64,000 nt of DNA from Ulva prolifera (Eukaryota; Chlorophyta; Ulvophyceae; Ulvales; Ulvaceae). The stretch lies in the NCBI GenBank assembly GCA_023078555.1, contig CM041196.1, positions 5,405,658-5,469,657 on the forward strand, given 5' to 3'. The notes beneath the pieces are model-generated. The model was not told the origin of the DNA, made no database searches, and saw only the letters and a list, made by a program, of their open reading frames with translations. Below, one piece after another: positions 1 to 10,722 of this stretch. The first letter of the stretch is position 1, and the number at the start of each line of letters is the position of its first letter. Made by a program: the position numbers and the translations under genes.

Positions 1-432
1 CCACCGGTGCGCCAGACACGCAGGCAGGGGCACTGAAGCAGCTTCTGTTGCAGCCTTCTCCATGTACAGCCCGGCCAAATGCAAGATGCATCTGGCACCT
101 TGCTTCAGGGTCGTGCATGACGCATCTCCCAGGCCTGACCTCCTTCAGGCTCACGGTGCATGTTCAGACCCACCGAGATGGCAGGCCTGCAGAGGCGGTA
201 CTACATTGACCGCAAATGTGGAACATCGCAAGGGGTTGAGCAGTGCCGCTTGTGGCGTGTCCCTTCAATCGAGCTGCCATATGCATGACTGTTCACAGCG
301 CGGCCGCGGCCAACAGCGTAGCTACCTACTAGTAGGGGCTGCTCCAGCGATGGTCGAGGCTTGGCGCCAGAAATCAGGCAGCCAGGCCCCGTGGCGCCCA
401 GGGTAGCAGAGGACGTGACAGGCGTAAGGGTA

Positions 433-568
433 CTACTGGTATTTGCCGGTGGCAAAGCCGTACGCAAGCCGGGCCTCTGCCAGCAGTACCCCCAGCACCG
501 CTATCGTGATGACCAGAGGCACCCACATCTTCAGCAGCCATGCGGCACGTGAGTACGTCGCCATGTAC
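433..568 (-). CDS. Last exon of an unknown small membrane protein (candidate)
   Basis: This minus-strand stretch follows a good acceptor (GCGTGCAG at its upstream edge) and ends at a TAG at 433-435. It reads about 44 codons in phase 2. The middle is a strongly hydrophobic helix (core WVPLVITIAVLGVLL), followed by a short polar tail ending GKYQ. That fits the C-terminal anchor or last membrane span of a protein whose earlier exons I could not find. An in-frame ATG lies two codons after the acceptor, so a stand-alone 43-residue peptide is possible. It is not clearly part of the GT2 gene upstream, which has its own stop at 989. No family is recognised. Confidence 0.35.
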
Positions 569-988
569 CTGCACGCACCCATCTCTGTTGTCCGCGGCAT
601 CACTGTCTAATGATGTACCGGTTTTCAAAGTGGAGTTTGATCAGTATTTGATAGGGCTTGTCCGTGTGACTGTGCGGCTTGTGCACTACCGACAAATTCA
701 AATCTCGATGTACATGTGAGACAGTGACGCTCACTAGCACTGGGCAACTGCTATTTGAGAGCACAATTTATCAGGCACCATCTGGCAAGTTCCAAAAAGC
801 TCTTATCTTCAACCAGGAGTGAGTTGCGTACGGTCGTCTGAGGGGGGTTTCCAGGTGGTTTACCCCTTCCGCATATGTGGTCCCGTTAACTCGGATTTGT
901 CAATGTCCAGTAGGATACTCAGTAAATTCAGATTTACTTTACTTTACCAGGACAAAGTCAGTTACGCGTCTTTGTTGGGGTTCAGGGA
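569..988. other. Spacer with one dispersed-repeat copy
   Basis: No coding signal stands out. Positions 870-950 carry a copy of the dispersed repeat also found near 48.2 and 52.9 kb (described separately). Repeat-derived sequence ends just before the GT2 stop codon. Confidence 0.5.
870..950 (+). repeat. Dispersed repeat family R1, copy 1
   Basis: The copy contains GCATATGTGGTCCCGTTAAC, then a CAATGTCCA(G/A)TAGGATAC block, and ends in a TTTACTTTACTTTAC tract. A minus-strand copy at 48154-48237 matches along almost the whole length, and a more diverged plus-strand copy lies at 52873-52931. It carries no ORF and no visible terminal repeats. It is probably a short non-autonomous transposon or SINE fragment. 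Confidence 0.75.
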
Positions 989-2590
989 CTACACTGCAGC
1001 GCCCTTCGGCATCAGCGCCAGTCCGTGCATGATCGCTTGCGAATGCCCATGGACAAAGTGCTCAACCATGCTGGTAGAGATGTGAGCAGCAGCCATATGC
1101 CTTAGTGCCTGCACATTGACGTCGACAGGTGCATGCACGGTCACGTACCCGAAGAACAGGAGGCCGGGGGTCATCTCCACGAACGCAAACACAATAGCGA
1201 CCCACTGCAGCGCTTGCCGCTTGTCGATATTATCCAAGCGCATCGCATCACCCGCTAGTCGATTCAGCGCTACCCCAATCGCTGCGGCGCTCATTGCAGT
1301 CGTCACCGCCAGCATCCAGAAATCAAGGGTGCCGTCCAGCGGCATCACCGCCCGCCGCGCCTCCGTCGCCCGCGACAGCATACGATGCGAAAAGCAGGAA
1401 GCCCAACTGCAGCCGCTCGCAAATTCTTTGTATTCCTCAACGTTGGGCGTCTTGTGGCTCCTGTATGTAGCCAGGCCTTGAACACCTGGCTGCGCACTGG
1501 GACCCTGCCGCTTCTCTGTGATCAACTTCAAGTTGCCATCATCACGCTGGTCAGCGGCAGCTGCAGCATCACCCATACTGCTGCTGTCGCTGCTCTTCAA
1601 GGCGCCAGCGCTGCCGGACCGGTGCTTATTTGCGCTGCCACTATCACGTGAATCTGCCGTCAGGCCGAGCGCCACGTCTCCGACACGAGCTGTCGCCGGA
1701 TCGTCCAGGTTCTTCACGACGGCAGCACCGGCCTTCGGAGTCACGATGAAACGCCCCCGCGGCTTCCAGCCGGCGAACACCATCGCCGTGTTGATGCACG
1801 CCTTGACGTGCGAGAACCAGAGGATGCGGATCGTCGTGCGCACGGACATGCCCGCCCAGGCCCGCTCCAGGCTGCTGTGGTACACCGTGATGAGGAACGT
1901 GATGCCCACGAACGGAACGTGGGTCCAGAAGAGCAGGGGGTCCATGCCGTAGGGGCAGAGCTCACACACGATGCATAAAAAGGGTAGGGTATGAAACAGT
2001 GGGGCGAACAGGAGCTGGATGATGCTGTTGACCGCAAAGCTTGCCCAGATGGACCTCTGGTAGAGGGTCACGTAGCGCTCGCGGCGCCAGAAGAAGGAGT
2101 CGCGGTCCAGCAGGAAGAGGTGGCCACTCTTGATCCACCGCAGGCGCTGCCGCCAGATGTCACGCGGCGGCAGAGGCACCTGTACGTGAGCATGCATATA
2201 TACGCATATGCACGTGCACATAGGCTGACTCGAGAGATAATCATGACTCTTGAGGACCCTGCACTGGCTGCACCACACTGCAGCCATGATCAGCATGGTG
2301 CTGAGGCTGGCACCGTGTGGTGATCACTCTCGTGAGCATTGTGCCTGAACGTGTTCAGAACTACTGCCACCACCAGCCGTCCGCACCTCCCCAGTCGCGA
2401 GCTTTTGGTCGATGAAAACCGATTTGAATCCTGCTGCCTGGAGCCGAGAGCCCATCTCAAAGTCTTCACCCACTTGAAACTCTGAGAAGATCTCTCGGAT
2501 GTCCACGCCCTCCTCTGGATCCGCCGCCGCCTCGCTCACCGTGTGCCGTTTCAGCAGTCTGCTTGTAGCGAATGCTGCCTTTGCACGCAC
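989..2590 (-). CDS. Cellulose-synthase-like glycosyltransferase (GT2), 3' half
   Basis: Two exons join in phase 0: an upstream exon from about 2570 or 2590 down to 2387, and 2179-989 (396 codons plus stop). The intron runs from GTGCGG to TACAG. The first exon carries VGEDFEMGSRLQAAGF, equivalent to the third catalytic aspartate (TED-type) motif. The second opens with the QRLRW acceptor-binding motif of processive GT2 enzymes. About four hydrophobic helices follow, split by a Ser/Gly/Asp-rich insert of roughly 120 residues. This arrangement matches membrane-bound cellulose-synthase-like (BcsA/CesA/Csl) enzymes that extrude beta-glucans. The N-terminal half with the first two catalytic aspartates was not found upstream. 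A tandem palindrome array begins about 700 bp away, so the gene may be truncated, split over distant exons, or a pseudogene. The substrate cannot be told. Confidence 0.75.
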
Positions 2591-2593
2591 CAT

Positions 2594-3294
2594 GCAGTTA
2601 GTGCCTACACATGAGATCTCATGTGTAGTCTCTCTAGAGGACCTGTGGCGAGAGGCGGGGCAGCGCCGTTGTCTCCGAGGGTCTGCTCTGAGTCATTGCA
2701 GATCTGAACTCACAGTAGTACTCACAGGAGTATGTTCATGTAACGTGCACTCACTAGGAGAATGGCGACACACTGAAACGGATCCGGGTGTCGTCCGCCA
2801 GATTCCGAAAGTCCGTTCACTCTCTGATACCTCTCCGACGTCATCGGATGCGAGCAGTCGGATGGACCTTGGACTTTGGCACCGAACCATCCGCCGACCC
2901 AGGTATATTCCGCCGGACTGTGGACGTACCTTACCGCTGCAAGTGGCCTTCGCATGTCTGCGCCGGCTGCCATGATACGAGGTCACTTCGGGCCAAGCCC
3001 GCGCTGACAGTGGATCGAATGATACTATTGGTTACTTTATTACTACATGCGGATCTGGAAACGACTGGATTGGACACGGTGCAGGTATATGTGGACCCAT
3101 ACTCATGGCAACTGACATCGACTTTGGGCAGGAGACGAAGCGGCAGGAAGCTGGAGGCAGGCTCACAACAGCGGTGACTTTTTGCATCGCCCAAGATAGC
3201 GTTGGTCCGGATGTCAGGCTCGGCAGCAGTCCTTGTAGTGTTGGTCGTCGCCCTGTGAAAGGTGGCCGGGAAAGCGTGCCCATAGGTTCCTGGA
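2594..3294. other. Spacer upstream of the GT2 exons
   Basis: This is where the missing N-terminal GT2 exons would be expected. I looked for DxD-type motifs on the minus strand and saw none. The short ORFs present have no recognisable domain. Confidence 0.4.
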
Positions 3295-3952
3295 CACGAA
3301 TGCATGCGGTGGTCCAGAGTGGCCATTCGGCGAATGGCCACTCTGGCGGAGTTACGTCATCATGCTCCAGGTAAGGCGTGCGCCCGTCCTCCTGGACACG
3401 AATGCATGCGGTGGTCCAGAGTGGCCATTCGGCGAATGGCCACTCTGGCGGAGTTACGTCATCATGCTCCAGGTAAGGCGTACGCCCGTCCTCCTGGACA
3501 CGAATGCATGCGGTGGTCCAGAGTGGCCATTCGGCGAATGGCCACTCTGGCGGAGTTACGTCATCATGCTCCAGGTAAGGCGTGCGCCCGTCCTCCTGGA
3601 CACGAATGCATGCGGTGGTCCAGAGTGGCCATTCGGCGAATGGCCACTCTGGCGGAGTTACGTCATCATGCTCCAGGTAAGGCGTGCGCCCGTCCTTCTG
3701 GACACGAATGCATGCGGTGGTACAGAGTGGCCATTCGGCGAATGGCCACTCTGGCGGAGTTACGTCATCATGCTCCAGGTAAGGCGTGCGCCCGTCCTCC
3801 TGGACACGAATGCATGCGGTGGTACAGAGTGGCCATTCGGCGAATGGCCACTCTGGCGGAGTTACGTCATCATGCTCCAGGTAAGGCGTGCGCCCGTCCT
3901 CCTGGACACGAATGCATGCGGTGGTACAGAGTGGCCATTCGGCGAATGGCCG
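3295..3952. repeat. 102-bp tandem array, each unit with a perfect inverted repeat
   Basis: Six full units plus a partial seventh start at 3295, 3397, 3499, 3601, 3703, 3805 and 3907, a strict 102-bp period. Units differ by only a few substitutions. Each contains CAGAGTGGCCATTCG, one G, then the exact reverse complement CGAATGGCCACTCTG. Later units have TACAGAG instead of TCCAGAG, which slightly breaks the outer flank. Since 102 is divisible by three, long ORFs run through the array in several frames on both strands (up to about 313 codons). These look like a by-product of the period rather than genes. Confidence 0.97.
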
Positions 3953-5377
3953 CTCCAGCGCGGTTGATCTCACCCTGCCCTACCCGAGTGATCAGGCGCC
4001 TTTGCATTCGGGGCCCCCAACTTGGGTCGTGCTTCATGAAAGGGACAAACGGTGGATATAGTGTATGATACGGCTAACTTCCAGCGTTTGGAGTTCACCT
4101 GGCGTTTAAGTGCACCGCGTCCCTGCTGGCGTCGTATTCCTTCGCCTAGCTGCGCTGCTCGTGACCAGTTTCCGCTTCCGGCAGTGACCAAAATATTTAT
4201 TTGCATACAATGGATCCGCGCCATGCTGCAGCAGTTGCAGGACTGTCAAGTACCCAGAATGGGCCTACTTCCGCTCGCAGCGGAGACTTACTCGTTGGTC
4301 GCATGCGTACTCAGAGAATCCCTGTAGTGGGTACTTTAATTTCAAGGGACGGGCGTTTTACGGATCGTGCCCGCGTCGGCCGCAACGACGGTCCACTGTC
4401 CGGTCCTGGGGTGTCGGTGTGGTGGTCCCTGGGGGTGGTTCTGCGAGACGACGTGGTGGAGAGTCGGACGAGGGAGCTGGGTACGGCCAAGGAAGTGATT
4501 GTCACTACCTGTCTCGCGCTCTCCTCCTGGCTGCACGAGCAGGCAATGCTCGTGTCCTCGTGGGAGGGCACAGGGAAGACCCCACATGGCTGCCTTGTGC
4601 CCCGGCGGTGGAAGCCCCTGTTGGGAAAGAAAGAGGTGTGTGTGCCCGGTGTGCTGGTGGATCAGCTGAGCGCGATCTGCATTTACTGCCAGTCCACTGA
4701 CACGGGGCCCAGCTAACCTGTGGAGTGGGGCCAGGACTCAGTGCCGCCATTTGTGCAGGTTGAGATCACCGGCCACGTATGTGAGTCTGGCCTCCCTAAG
4801 ACCAGAATCACAGCGGAGAGAGATCCGGAACTTCGCCAGCGGTTCGATCTTCCTCAGATCAACGTGGGGGAAAAAGCGCAAAGGCCCGGACCCCCCCGCC
4901 TCCAGACGGTGTGCTCTCTGCACGCATGTTGTTATGTAACGCAGTCACGTATGCTGTCCCCACATCGTGCGCGGCATGGCCTCCGCATTCGTGCACAAGT
5001 GACATGGGTGTTCTCGGTGCAGTGTTTCATTGCTCCACCCCACGACACGTCGTGTGGGCCTGGGCTTCCTTCATGTCTGGGCTGTCCCCTCATCGCACCA
5101 AGTTGTGGACAGCCGGAAAGGCTTCTCCCGCGGTGGAGGGTCACGGGTCCTCCAGGAGCAGGGAGAGACCCACATCCAACCTCCCAGAGGACCTGAACCC
5201 GCTGGTGGCGTGGGTGCTGTATGAACACGCACACTGCGCCCAGCTCGAGAGCATGGATGAAGATGAGCTCGAGCCGTGTCAGTCGATAGCACGCACATTG
5301 GGGACCGGTGCCCCAGGATGTTGGCGAACACAAACGGGGTCCCTGCACAGCCGGTTTTCCAGCTGACCTCGGGCGCG
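3953..5377. other. Spacer with no recognisable gene
   Basis: Several ORFs of 80-170 codons exist on both strands, but none shows a domain, a splice pattern or a biased composition that I can support. Downstream exons of the LRR gene on the minus strand could lie here or in the gap, but no LRR consensus is visible. Confidence 0.4.
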
Positions 5378-5477
5378 NNNNNNNNNNNNNNNNNNNNNNN
5401 NNNNNNNNNNNNNNNNNNNNNNNNNNNNNNNNNNNNNNNNNNNNNNNNNNNNNNNNNNNNNNNNNNNNNNNNNNNNN
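5378..5477. other. Assembly gap of 100 N
   Basis: Exactly 100 consecutive N, a conventional placeholder for a scaffold join of unknown true length. ORFs drawn through it have no meaning. Confidence 0.99.
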
Positions 5478-5543
5478 GAATACACAATCTGAACAGGATA
5501 GCAGAGACGAGAGGGGGAAGGGTGAGGAGATTGGAGCAGGCAC

Positions 5544-5840
5544 CTTGAGGACCTCTGCGAGCTGGAAGCAGGCGGTGGCGCCGACGCCGTTGCTGGCAAA
5601 GCGCGCGGAGCGGCAGGTCTGGTTGTACGCGAGCCCCTCCGCCACAAACGCGACGCCCTCGTCCATGAGGTTCTTGCCACTCAGGTCCACCTTGGCCTCA
5701 GCACGCAGCTCGTCGACAAACTGGTTGAGCATCGTGCGCGAGGCCGCCGCGAGCTGCGCCCTGGGGCGGTCCGGGATGACAGGCGCCGCGTCGGGGTCGC
5801 CACCGGCGCCGCCCGCCGGGGCTGCCTTAACAGCACCTGC
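5544..5840 (-). CDS. Internal exon of a leucine-rich-repeat protein (partial gene)
   Basis: A 297-nt phase 0-0 exon sits between GTGCAG at 5841 and the donor GTGCCT at 5543. After an Ala/Pro/Gly-rich start and a short helical stretch, it encodes VDLSGKNLMDEGVAFVAEGL and then a second, more degenerate unit ending AEVLK. That periodicity (hydrophobic-D-L-S-G-x-N, then D/E-G, then A-x-x-L-A-E-x-L) is the ribonuclease-inhibitor type of LRR, a protein-interaction fold. The next exon would lie within or beyond the assembly gap 67 bases downstream. Upstream exons were not found. Function unknown. Confidence 0.6.
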
Positions 5841-7303
5841 CTGCACGCGGGGCGGCGTGTGGGTTGGGGGAGGGGCGCAGGGAGGCGGGAGTGGTGCATG
5901 CATGCATGTGCAGGTGAGCTTGGCTGATGTGGCTGGTGACCATCAGGCCCGCGGGGCGGATGCAGGGCATGCTGGGGATCTAGGTTTGAAGCCGGAGCGT
6001 GGGTGTTTCATGGGAGTTGCGGGGTGTCAGGTCGCAGGGCCCGTACACATCGAGAAATTGTCGATTTCTGGATCTCGTTGGAAGGCTCGACTCTACAACG
6101 AGATCGGCCGCCGCGCTCCAGCTGCTTTCACCGCAGTGGGGGCCACATGGTGTGCACACACATACAGCGTGCGGACATGCAGTGTGTTGATTTCGTTGAG
6201 GGGTGTGGCTGCACAGCAGTGTTGGGCGGGTTTGCAGCATTTTCGGGGCTGCCAGCCAAAAAATAGACCTGGATATTCAGAATTGTTCTATGTGACCGGG
6301 CCCGATGACCCAACACTGCTGCACAGAGGCGCATAAATCGCTAAAGCTGCGGCACCGGAACTTGATCAGCTTTGCGAACGCTGGGTGGCATCAGTCGCTA
6401 TAGTTGCGGCATCCAAACTTGCCCAGATGCGAGCGCCATCGGCAGACATGCTGAACACATGGTTTCACTGTGCGTTTCGGCAGTGGCAGATGCAAGTGGC
6501 CGGAGATTTGCTGGACTTGCACACAGACGCAGCTGATCTGACGATGGTGGGCACGGACGGAAGAGTGGAGGATGTGGTCGCCACGGCAAAGGGGACACAT
6601 ATCGTCCACCAGGGGCTCTCTGTGGGCTGGCCTGTCCAGCCTTGCACCTGTTGCGTACAACAGATGCACCAATCACTTGTGTAAAGCACAGAGCTGAGCA
6701 ACCAACTGGGCCACCGTGGTGCAGCCACGGGTGGACCGCACAGCCACTGGCCAGCGCCTGATTGAACACGACACCGCATGGCAATGGAGTCACGCGTCGC
6801 GTCGCGTCGCGGGGGGCCCACGTTCCGCTCATCTGCAATGCTGCTTGTTGCTGTGTTGACCACTGGGTATGCAGCACTGCAGCAGCTTTACGGGCGCAGA
6901 CTGTCCTTCCGCAGAGTGTGAGCAGAGAATCCTAGAAACTCGCCCGAATGCCGTTCGACAAGCCCTATGTGTGAGGAGTTGTATCTGAGATTCTGTGATT
7001 ATAGACGCGTAGCTGTGCATGGACGGGCGATTGGTTCAAGCTGAGCAACATGGTGCTTTGCATCTGTCGTTTGAAGCATTGACAGCTGCCTAGAGTTGGA
7101 AAGTATGGCATCAAAAGGTCGCACATGCAAGAACAATACGAAGTGATGCGGGTGAACTCATGAACGCCGGGGACAGCAGAACCAGCATGGCTGATTCTGC
7201 TGTCCAGATTGCTGCTGAGGGGAGGAGCACTTCGCATCAGCCTCGCAAACGTCCAGACGTACTTTGATGAATGCCTAGAGTAGGATGTAAGATATACACG
7301 CAC
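5841..7303. other. Spacer, mostly unassigned
   Basis: This could hold 5' exons of the LRR gene or 3' exons of the membrane-protein gene that begins at 7729, both on the minus strand. I saw no exon that joins either with confidence. A reading frame stays open from the first exon of the 7.7-kb gene to 6965, but its sequence beyond 7304 lacks protein-like bias. Confidence 0.4.
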
Positions 7304-7729
7304 CTGGCCGTTTACATCAGCGTCTGTGGCGGAAGCGTTCCGTTTTCGCCAGAAGAAGACGGCAGCTGCAAGCAAAGCTCCCACGCCTGCGATCACAGGT
7401 AACAAGGGGCTAGCTCCTTGATCAGGTTTTGCCATCTCCATCCGGAGCTCCTCTTTTGATAGTCGTGCAGGTTGTTGTGATTGTTGTTCTTCTGGTTGCG
7501 CATCCGAGGCCACGACCGCCGCATCGTCGACGACTTCCTCCCCAAATTCTTCCCAGAAGTCATCGTCCTCATCATCCAGATCGTCACCACCGACAGTATC
7601 ATCCACACGGGCGAAAGTGATGAGCGTTGTACGATCAGTGCGAATCCTGGGCTTGAAACAGCGTCGACGAGACGTCCTAAATGCACGTGCATCACGGCGA
7701 GCACTCAACAGAGCAGTACAACTCGTCAT
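7304..7729 (-). CDS. First exon of a probable plastid-targeted single-pass membrane protein
   Basis: A 142-codon exon starts at ATG 7729 and ends in phase 0 at the donor GTGCGT (7303-7298). The first 40 or so residues are rich in Ser, Thr, Ala and Arg with almost no acidic residues, as in a chloroplast transit peptide. A very acidic stretch follows (residues about 47-66, several consecutive D/E), then a Gln-rich linker. Near residues 108-128 is a hydrophobic helix (LLPVIAGVGALLAAAVFF) closed by WRKR. The protein would therefore sit in a membrane with an acidic N-terminal domain. The remaining exon or exons were not identified and no family is recognised. Confidence 0.55.
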
Positions 7730-8009
7730 GGACTACGAGAGCAGCTATAATTTCAATTGCTGCAACATCCGACTCACTGTCGCTGTTTGCCCAGAAGATC
7801 CCAATTCACGAATGACCAAAAGAGTGAACAACGTCAGTACCACCCTGCATCAACGCCATATCCTTGGCCTGGTAAGTGATAATCACAAGCGTTGTTCTGG
7901 TCTCATCTATCGGAGCTATGATCAATCAAGGAGAGCTGGTACACGATGATGATCTCGCACAGTGTCTACAAGCACACTTGGAGAAAGCTGAGCTGGTCGC
8001 GGCGGATAC

Positions 8010-8475
8010 CGCCTCATGTCGTGTGGCACAAGGACACAGCGAGCGAGGCAGGTAGCACCGCGGGCAACACCCAGGGGAACCGCGCACCCACACCACCAGC
8101 AGCACGCAGCACACACCAACACACCCATGCAACCGGGCACGCGTCAGCCCCCGCCTGGGCCAGGCCGCAGCCATGCACACAGGCCCCCACACCCCACTCC
8201 CACGATCACAGCCGCACCCCCACCCCCACCCGCACCCTGTCCCACAGCCCGGCGCCAAAGCCCCAAAAGCACACGCAGCCCAGGCAGCAAGTCCAAACAC
8301 ACAGATTTCACACCTACAACAATCCATTTCACACCCCAGCCTCCCCATGCATCCCATGGGAGCAAAACCTGGGGGTGGCCTGCAGCAAAACCCGGGGGTG
8401 GCCACCCCGCCCATCACCCGCACACGCGTACCTGCCCGCTCACCCAAACACCCGTATACATACCAGACCCCCCCC
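8010..8475 (+). repeat. C-rich dispersed repeat family R2, copy 1
   Basis: It begins near 8026 with GGCACAAGGACACAGCGAGC and AGGCAGGTAGCACC, followed by several hundred bases dominated by C, A and CCCCCA tracts. Other copies are at 37.1-37.25 kb (minus), 39.33-40.1 kb (plus) and 51.5 kb (plus, directly after a LINE 3' end). The phrase CCCACAGCCCGGC is shared with the 39.9-kb copy. It is probably the 3' region of a retrotransposon or a SINE-like derivative. Confidence 0.55.
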
Positions 8476-8586
8476 CCAACTTTCAATATTTCAATATATA
8501 TGCAGTGTGTGTGCATGACAACAGCGAACATTGCTACTGCACTGCGCCGGCACTGTGACGGCTTCAAGCACAAGTTGTTCACGAGA

Positions 8587-8854
8587 TGTGGCAATATGAG
8601 CTCTGTTAGCTGCTATGATCACTAGTCATACAGTACAGACTCCTGTCAATTGCCAGTCAAAGATCATACCGAATAAATATGCCGTGTGTCTCACCTGTGG
8701 CAATATGAGCTCTGTTAGCTGCTATGATCAGTAGTCATACAGTACAGACTCCTGCACCACGTATCACGCTCAGCACACTGTTCTCTGCTGTAGTCAGTAG
8801 ACAGACACACACAAACAGCAAAGCATTCTCACCTGTCAATTGCCAGTCAAAGAT
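8587..8854. repeat. Local direct repeats (59-bp pair and 23-bp pair)
   Basis: A 59-bp block at 8587-8645 (with ATGAGCTCTGTTAGCTGC) recurs at 8696-8754 with one difference, a period of about 109. The block CTGTCAATTGCCAGTCAAAG after the first copy recurs near 8832-8854. This is a small local duplication and no gene is visible in it. Confidence 0.85.
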
Positions 8855-8859
8855 GACCT

Positions 8860-9217
8860 GGAATTGACAGCTACGTCCTATATTCTGTGCTCTGGACAGC
8901 CGACCTACGGCCTGCCCGCAGACTCACAGCCAAATGCATGTGATCTGCTGCACTCGCGTTATCACAGCTAAGACACGCTTGCACCAGGGAAGCTCTGCTT
9001 CCCACACGAGAAGATGTGCTAGAAACGTAAGCATGAGCCAGCTGCCAGGTCACACGGTCTGACGCTCAGACGTGCCCTCATACTGCCTGGGCGGCGGGTG
9101 GGCAGGGCCAGTGTGACGCCGGCGGCGCCGCATCTGTGAACAAGCTCGCCAATCAAAACTGCTCATGTAAAACACAAACCTAGCAGCACAAGCTACCGCC
9201 GTCCGCCTTCTGCTTGC
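8860..9217. other. Spacer, nothing recognised
   Basis: No exon, repeat or RNA gene could be supported here. Confidence 0.4.
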
Positions 9218-9277
9218 ATGTGTGCTGCGTCCGGTACCTGCCGCTCCTCATCTCATTGCTGTGCTGTGGTCTTCCAG

Positions 9278-9481
9278 GCTTCTCCTGCCAACACCCCCGG
9301 CCTCCCGGTGCACCCCGCTGTCCCCACCTACCTGCCAGACCCCGAGAGCTCCAGCGATGACGAGGCAGTTCTTCCTGCTGTCCCTGCAACCATAGCCTCG
9401 GGCCCCGTTCCGTCGGCGGCTCCAACCAATGTCAGTGATCGCGAGGGCGGTGGGCGGGTGCGATCCTATCTGAACGGTTGA
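9278..9481 (+). CDS. Possible last exon of a plus-strand gene (weak)
   Basis: After a plausible acceptor (GTCTTCCAG at about 9269-9277) the plus strand reads a Pro/Ala/Ser-rich stretch with an acidic patch (ESSSDDE) and stops with TGA at 9479-9481. AATAAA occurs about 25 bases later. No upstream exon was found and low-complexity composition can arise by chance, so this is only a pointer. If real it would be the only host exon on the plus strand. Confidence 0.2.
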   Translation, partial: ASPANTPGLPVHPAVPTYLPDPESSSDDEAVLPAVPATIASGPVPSAAPTNVSDREGGGRVRSYLNG

Positions 9482-9888
9482 CAGCCGTCAGATTCTTTTT
9501 AGCGAATAAAAATACAGCGTGCAGCACAGCTATCAGCATGGTCCCGTGCTAGATGTTCATTGCTTTATATGGGCTGTGACCTGCTCTCTGTCTGCGCTGC
9601 TTTCTCGCTGGTTTGCTGCCCATTCAGCGAACCGCACGGTCTGACATTCAGACCTGTCGTCAGCAGCGGCAGGTCAGCGGCCATGGTCAGCTGGTCAGCG
9701 CATGGGCAGCAGGAGGTCAGCACGACCTTGGCGGGTCAGGAACGGATCAGCTGCAGGTCCGCAACGGTTCAGCAAGTTGGCAGCCTGCAGCGTCTGCCCC
9801 TGTCACCACCAGCATAAATCCACTGCAGTTCATCTTTCGGTTTGCATCATTACAGTGAAGAAAAGCTGCACATGCCACACCAGAGGCA
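9482..9888. other. Spacer, nothing recognised
   Basis: The phrase GGTCAGC recurs between about 9655 and 9770. There is no supported gene. Confidence 0.35.
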
Positions 9889-9889
9889 T

Positions 9890-10180
9890 GGTTGCGATGT
9901 GGCAAGTATATTTCGAAATGTAGGTGCACAGCGAACGTACGCGTGGTCGAGTCGAAATATATTCGTTGCAATTTGGGAAGAATAATGTTGCCAATGGGTT
10001 TGTGTGGTACACCCAGCACGCACCAATACTTGATGGATGAGACATTTCGTGAACATGTTGCGCTACCAGGTGGCTGCACTGTTCCATTCGCAACGTTTAT
10101 TGCAATGTATCTTGGTGATGTGTGTATCTTCTCTGTGAACAAAGCCTGGAATCTCCAGGTAGGGATCGAGATTCGATTAT
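9890..10180 (+). mobile_element. Ty3/gypsy-type LTR retrotransposon relic (reverse transcriptase fragment)
   Basis: A short stretch resembles the central reverse transcriptase region of Ty3/gypsy elements: a PMGLCGTPST-like block, then a YLGDVCIFS-like block at the catalytic-loop position. No long terminal repeats, integrase or gag could be seen around it. It is an isolated, clearly broken fossil and looks old. Confidence 0.5.
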
Positions 10181-10722
10181 AGAATTCCAATTGTTTAACC
10201 ATCATCAGCACCCCAAAGTGGTGATTCTAGGTAAGATATCTGTGTATAAACAGTGAGCCCTACTGTAACAATACATACTGCTTTCGGCATGGGTTCAGCT
10301 CATCTGCAATGATCAGGTCCGATATGTTAGCCAAGTACTTCAGAGTTTGAAATTCTTTCCCAATGGTGTGTGGCGCTCTGCAACGCTACAAGCAGCAACA
10401 CACTTCATCAAACGTTTCTTGAACCTAAAAACACCAAATTTGGACAATCTGAACGTCTACTGTTATGCTTACACTGGTGTTCATGTATGGCTCAAGCCGG
10501 CACTACAAGACTGTGCACTGGTACAGCACAGCCAACTGTTGAACAGATCGCATCGAGTTGAATACACACAATCCACAACTACAACCTCCAAATTGACATC
10601 TCCAGCGTGGATATCTGTGGAGAGGAATAGCTTCATGTATCCGACAGACTAACCTAATGATGTGCTTGCAGACGACTGCACCTGCTTCTCTATAACTTCG
10701 CCAGTTGCGCTATTTGGCAACA
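10181..10722. other. Spacer downstream of the REF/SRPP-like gene
   Basis: No ORF or motif could be supported. The 3' UTR of the gene ending at 10723 should fall here. Confidence 0.35.

Noticed and set aside
3032-3973. Long overlapping ORFs (up to about 313 codons) on both strands through the 102-bp array
   Set aside because: The period is 34 codons, so any stop-free unit stays open in all copies. The frames are open on both strands at once and the sequence shows no protein-like features.
4932-5903. A 323-codon minus-strand ORF
   Set aside because: It runs through the 100-N gap. Only the part at 5544-5840 is supported as an exon.
8010-8475. Pro/Thr/His-rich ORFs, considered as a wall-protein exon
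   Set aside because: Low-complexity C-rich repeat sequence is open in several frames and similar DNA recurs at 39.9 kb without a conserved frame.
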